DNA of 14,297 nt from Gemmatimonadota bacterium (GTDB lineage: Bacteria > Gemmatimonadota > Gemmatimonadetes > Gemmatimonadales > GWC2-71-9). Positions 11,568-14,297 of the stretch are shown piece after piece. Where the stretch lies: NCBI GenBank assembly GCA_003220855.1, contig QHTP01000153.1, forward strand, positions 1-14,297, read 5' to 3'. Position 1 is the first letter of the stretch, and every line of letters begins with the position of its first letter. Made by a program: the position numbers and the translations under genes. The notes under the pieces were generated by a model. The model was not told the origin of the DNA. It did not search any database and was given only the letters and a program-made list of their open reading frames with translations.

Positions 11568-13610
11568 ATGAAACGGTTGCTGGTTGTGTTGGGATGCGTC
11601 ACGTTTCCCTTTTCCCCTTTCCCCTTTCCCGTTCTCTCATCGCAGCAGCGCGCGCTCACCGTCGACGACTATCTCGCCCTGCCCGTCGTCGGCGACCCGC
11701 AGCTCTCTCCCGACGGCAAGTGGGTCGCCTACACCGTGACCCACTACTCGCTCAAAGAGAACCGCGGCACCACACGCATCTGGCTGGCCGACGTGGCGGG
11801 CGGCACGTCGCGCCAGCTCACCGCCGGCCCCGGCTCGGACCGCCAGCCCCGCTGGTCGCCCGACGGGCGCACGCTCGCCTTCGTCTCCACCCGCGAGAAC
11901 GGACCGCAGCTGTGGCTGCTGGGCATGAGCGGGGCGGGCGGCGAGGCACGTCGGGTGTCGAGCCTGGCGGATGGCGTGTCCGACCCGGTGTGGCTCCCCG
12001 ACGGGACGGGCGCACTGGTCACGAGCGACATCAAGTGGCCCCCTTCCGGCGATCAGGAGATCGACCGCCGCAACGGGGAGTACCCCACCGAGGCCCGCAT
12101 CTGGACGGCGCTGATGTGGCGCCACTGGGACGACTGGCGCGCCGGCAAGCGGCAGCACGTGTTCCTGGTGTCGCTCGCGGACGGCACCGCCAAGGATCTC
12201 ACGCCGGTGGATCACGACGTTCCCACGATCGCCACGAGCGGCGAGGGCGACGTGGCGGTCGCGCCGGACGGCAAAGAGATCGCGGTCGCGCTGCACGGCG
12301 ATTCGAGCGTGGCGGACAACACGAACGTCGACGTCTTCGTCATGAGCGCGGACGGGTCGGGGCTGCACGCCCTTACCACGGGCCGCGGGGCGGACAACAC
12401 GCCGCGCTACTCTCCCGACGGGCGGTGGCTCGCCTACCTCTCGATGGAGCGGCCTGGGTTCGAGGCGGATCGAGAGCGGTTGATGCTGGTCGAGCGGGAG
12501 GGTGGACGCACGCTCGAGGCCACGACGGGTTGGACGCTCTCGGTCGGGTCGTACACCTGGTGCCCCGACTCGAAGTGCATCTACGCGACGGTAGAGGAGC
12601 GCGGGCGCGAGAACGTGTATCGGATCGATCTGCCGTCGTGGCGCCGGTCGCTCGTCATCGGGTCGTCGGGCGTGAACACCGGCGTCAGCGTCGCCCCCGA
12701 TGGCAAGACGCTCGTCTACCTCCATCAGAGCGCGACGCACCCGGCGGAGCTGTGGGTCGCGGGACGCCAGCTGTCGCACCACAGCGACGCCGCCGTCGCC
12801 GGACTCGCTTTGTCGCCGCTCGAGGAGTTCGGCTTCCGCGGCGCGCTCGGCGACTCGGTGTTCGGCTGGCTCCTGAAACCGCCGGGATTCGATCCCTCGA
12901 AGCAATACCCCCTCGTCTACCTGCTGCACGGCGGCCCCCAGACCGCCTGGCTCGACCTGTGGCACGCGCGCTGGAACTACCAGATGTTCGCCGCGCGAGG
13001 GCTTGTCGTGGCCGCCGTGAATCGCCACGGCTCGACCGGCTACGGACAGAAGTTCACCGACGCCGTGTCGCAGCACTGGGGCGACTACCCCTACGAGGAC
13101 CTGATGAAGGGGCTCGACGTCCTGGCGCGGCTGCCCTACGTCGATTCGACCCGCCTGGGCGCCGCCGGGGCGTCCTACGGCGGGTACATGGTCTATTGGA
13201 TCGCCGGCCACACCAACCGGTTCAAGGCCCTCGTCGCGCACGACGGTGTGTTCAATCCGGCGAGCATGGCGGGGTCGACGGAGGAGCTGTGGTTCGCGGA
13301 CTGGGAGTTCGGCGGCCCACCGTACGCGAGCCGGGCGCTGTACGAGAAGTGGTCGCCGCTGAACTTCGCGCGGAACTGGAAGACGCCCATCCTGATCGTG
13401 CACTCCCAGCTCGATTACCGCGTGGATCTGTCGGAAGGCTACCAGGCGTTCACCGCGGCGAAAGTGTTGGGCGTCCCCGCCAAGTTCCTGTACTTCCCCG
13501 ACGAGGGACACTGGGTGCTCAAACCCCGCAACCGTCGCCTGTGGTGGGGCACGGTGCTCGACTGGCTCGACCAGTACCTGAGGCCGCAATCGCTGACGGG
13601 GACCCGCTGA
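11568..13610 (+). CDS. Exported S9-family serine peptidase (acylaminoacyl/dipeptidyl type)
   Basis: This 680-residue prolyl oligopeptidase-family protein has N-terminal beta-propeller repeats (LSPDGKWVAY, WSPDGRTLAF, YSPDGRWLAY and similar, about 30-400) followed by an alpha/beta-hydrolase domain (about 420-675). Seen: oxyanion region HGGP (454-457), nucleophile Ser536 in GASYGGY, Asp616 (SQLDYRVD) and His648 (DEGHW), a full triad. It cleaves short peptides, N-terminal dipeptides or acylated residues after transport through the propeller. The N-terminus is an unusual signal peptide whose core FPFSPFPFPV is encoded by a heptamer DNA repeat; cleavage likely near SS-Q. Cys10 sits in VLGC but the hydrophobic stretch before it is too short for a good lipoprotein signal. 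ATG at 11568 follows AGGGG. The stop overlaps the next ATG (TGATG). Confidence 0.93.
   Translation: MKRLLVVLGCVTFPFSPFPFPVLSSQQRALTVDDYLALPVVGDPQLSPDGKWVAYTVTHYSLKENRGTTRIWLADVAGGTSRQLTAGPGSDRQPRWSPDGRTLAFVSTRENGPQLWLLGMSGAGGEARRVSSLADGVSDPVWLPDGTGALVTSDIKWPPSGDQEIDRRNGEYPTEARIWTALMWRHWDDWRAGKRQHVFLVSLADGTAKDLTPVDHDVPTIATSGEGDVAVAPDGKEIAVALHGDSSVADNTNVDVFVMSADGSGLHALTTGRGADNTPRYSPDGRWLAYLSMERPGFEADRERLMLVEREGGRTLEATTGWTLSVGSYTWCPDSKCIYATVEERGRENVYRIDLPSWRRSLVIGSSGVNTGVSVAPDGKTLVYLHQSATHPAELWVAGRQLSHHSDAAVAGLALSPLEEFGFRGALGDSVFGWLLKPPGFDPSKQYPLVYLLHGGPQTAWLDLWHARWNYQMFAARGLVVAAVNRHGSTGYGQKFTDAVSQHWGDYPYEDLMKGLDVLARLPYVDSTRLGAAGASYGGYMVYWIAGHTNRFKALVAHDGVFNPASMAGSTEELWFADWEFGGPPYASRALYEKWSPLNFARNWKTPILIVHSQLDYRVDLSEGYQAFTAAKVLGVPAKFLYFPDEGHWVLKPRNRRLWWGTVLDWLDQYLRPQSLTGTR
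11604..11631. repeat. Tandem heptamer TTTCCCC, four copies in signal-peptide codons
   Basis: TTTCCCT, TTTCCCC, TTTCCCC, TTTCCCG are contiguous and form a pyrimidine-only tract (until the last G). They encode FPFSPFPFP in the S9 peptidase signal region. Confidence 0.88.
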
Positions 13611-14005
13611 TGGGCGAGCCCTTCCGCACGACCTTGACCCGCACCACGCTCGTCGCCGGCGCGCTGGGCGTGGCTTTCCTGCTGCTGCTGCCCCGCCACG
13701 CGTCGCTCGCCTCCGACTACGTGGACACCTTCACGATGGCATTCTGTTTCACGTTCCTCGGCTACTATGTCGACCAGCTGCTGCTCGCCCTCCCGGGAAT
13801 CCGCACCGGCGTTGGTCCCCTGGTGCGCGTCACCGGCTGGTTCGGGGGCGGGCTGTGGTGCTACGTCATCGCGCGCTGGCTGTGGATGCACTACGGGCGG
13901 GATCTGCGTGATCTGCCGGGGTTGGTGTGGGGGGGCGTGTTCCTGGTTGTCTTGAACGGCGTTGCCCGACGCCAAGACGCCAAGTTCCACGATGGAGGTG
14001 CGTGA
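13610..14005 (+). CDS. 131-residue four-helix membrane protein
   Basis: Function not recognised. Predicted helices lie at about 12-28 (TTLVAGALGVAFLLLLP), 38-60 (with FCFTFLGYYVDQLLLAL), 72-93 (VRVTGWFGGGLWCYVIARWLW) and 104-119 (GLVWGGVFLVVLNGVA). It is rich in Trp, Tyr and Gly in the third helix, and the C-terminal tail is short and polar. Its ATG shares one base with the stop of the S9 peptidase (TGATG), so translation is coupled. Its partner relation to the S9 enzyme is a guess from this coupling. It is followed by a short convergent spacer with a hairpin. Confidence 0.78.
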   Translation: MGEPFRTTLTRTTLVAGALGVAFLLLLPRHASLASDYVDTFTMAFCFTFLGYYVDQLLLALPGIRTGVGPLVRVTGWFGGGLWCYVIARWLWMHYGRDLRDLPGLVWGGVFLVVLNGVARRQDAKFHDGGA

Positions 14006-14008
14006 CTC

Positions 14009-14028
14009 ATGGCGTCGTGTAACGCCGT
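14009..14028. terminator. Candidate bidirectional hairpin between converging genes
   Basis: Arms ATGGCGT (14009-14015) and ACGCCGT (14022-14028) form seven pairs (one G-T) around a six-base loop, in the short gap between the membrane gene stop and the stop of the minus-strand peptidase. No strong T-run follows on either strand, so termination strength is doubtful. Confidence 0.35.
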
Positions 14029-14297
14029 CAGGGTTTAGCCCACGAATTGTTTCCCCGCCTCACATCTGGACAATTCTGCCCCGGATCGATCTCCACCTTC
14101 ACGACCTCCGCCGGGACCTTCCGCTCGTAGACGAAGCGGTTGCCCTGGAACCAGATCTCTACCGGGAGCCGGACGTCGTCCACCGCGCCGTTGGCGTAGC
14201 CGAGCCGCAGGTCCACCGGCATCGGCAGCGCCCCCAGGCTCGAGAGGAACACGGCCGCCGTCGTGCCGCTCGAGTCGGTGCGCATGCGCACCGAATC
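14028..14297 (-). CDS. C-terminal fragment, probable M1-family exported peptidase
   Basis: 89 residues at the right edge; the frame is open from the first base of the edge, so the gene continues outside. The stop is TGA at 14030-14028. Seen: ALPMPVDLRLGYANG, DVRLPVEIWFQGN and VVKVEIDPG, followed by PDV and NN near the end. This pattern (MPV, LPVEIW, VEIDP, then a short NNxW end) resembles the beta-sandwich tail of bacterial M1 aminopeptidase-like proteins, which are common in peptidase-rich genomes. No zinc motif (HExxH) is in the window, so the assignment is tentative; another exported protein with a similar beta domain is possible. Confidence 0.55.
   Translation of the reverse strand, partial: DSVRMRTDSSGTTAAVFLSSLGALPMPVDLRLGYANGAVDDVRLPVEIWFQGNRFVYERKVPAEVVKVEIDPGQNCPDVRRGNNSWAKP

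Noticed and set aside
11577..11598. Possible lipoprotein signal (VLGC) in the S9 peptidase
   Set aside because: Only about five hydrophobic residues precede the Cys, too short for a normal lipoprotein signal peptide.
11637..13589. 650-residue minus-strand frame opposite the S9 gene
   Set aside because: Shadow of the S9 coding strand; the sense protein has an intact catalytic triad and propeller repeats.

Overview
The window is GC-rich, densely packed bacterial DNA. Its dominant theme is exported peptidases with signal peptides ending in -SAQ or -PAQ. Together with a molybdenum hydroxylase operon of 4-hydroxybenzoyl-CoA reductase type, this suggests a soil- or sediment-type bacterium, perhaps Gemmatimonadota or a similar phylum. 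That placement is inferred from gene style alone; there is no rRNA or phylogenetic marker here. No rRNA, tRNA, CRISPR array, transposase or phage gene was seen.

Layout. (1) Positions 3359 down to 1, minus strand: a three-gene operon in the order gamma ([2Fe-2S] subunit), alpha (molybdopterin subunit), beta (FAD subunit, cut by the left edge). All three genes overlap their neighbours. The beta subunit carries the start of the extra [4Fe-4S] loop that marks the 4-hydroxybenzoyl-CoA reductase branch. (2) 3432-4619, plus: an exported M19 zinc dipeptidase, divergent from the operon. (3) 4830-7032, plus: an eight-helix membrane protein built from two similar halves; a translationally coupled 63-residue four-cysteine protein that starts with TTG; and a membrane-anchored, degenerate HD-GYP-like protein. 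(4) 7280-7029, minus: an 83-residue membrane protein whose stop codon shares a CTAG with the preceding gene. (5) 7398-10201, plus: an M16 pair, one with an intact HxxEH zinc site and one without it, coupled by GTGA. (6) 11205-10210, minus: a stand-alone FabH-type ketosynthase. (7) 11275-14005, plus: an 85-residue orphan protein, an exported S9 serine peptidase, and a coupled 131-residue membrane protein. (8) 14297-14028, minus: the C-terminal end of what is probably an M1-type exported peptidase.

Working together: the M19, M16 pair, S9 and probable M1 enzymes would form a periplasmic or extracellular peptide-degrading set. The Hcr-like operon would reduce or oxidise an aromatic or heterocyclic substrate.

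The most unusual DNA feature is a series of at least eight small tandem arrays with units of 7, 8 or 9 bp and 2-4 copies each. They sit in signal-peptide codons, loops, gene ends and ribosome-binding regions. Other points worth a second look are a Gln where molybdenum hydroxylases carry their catalytic Glu, the degenerate HD-GYP-like protein, the duplicated membrane protein and the four-cysteine mini-protein.
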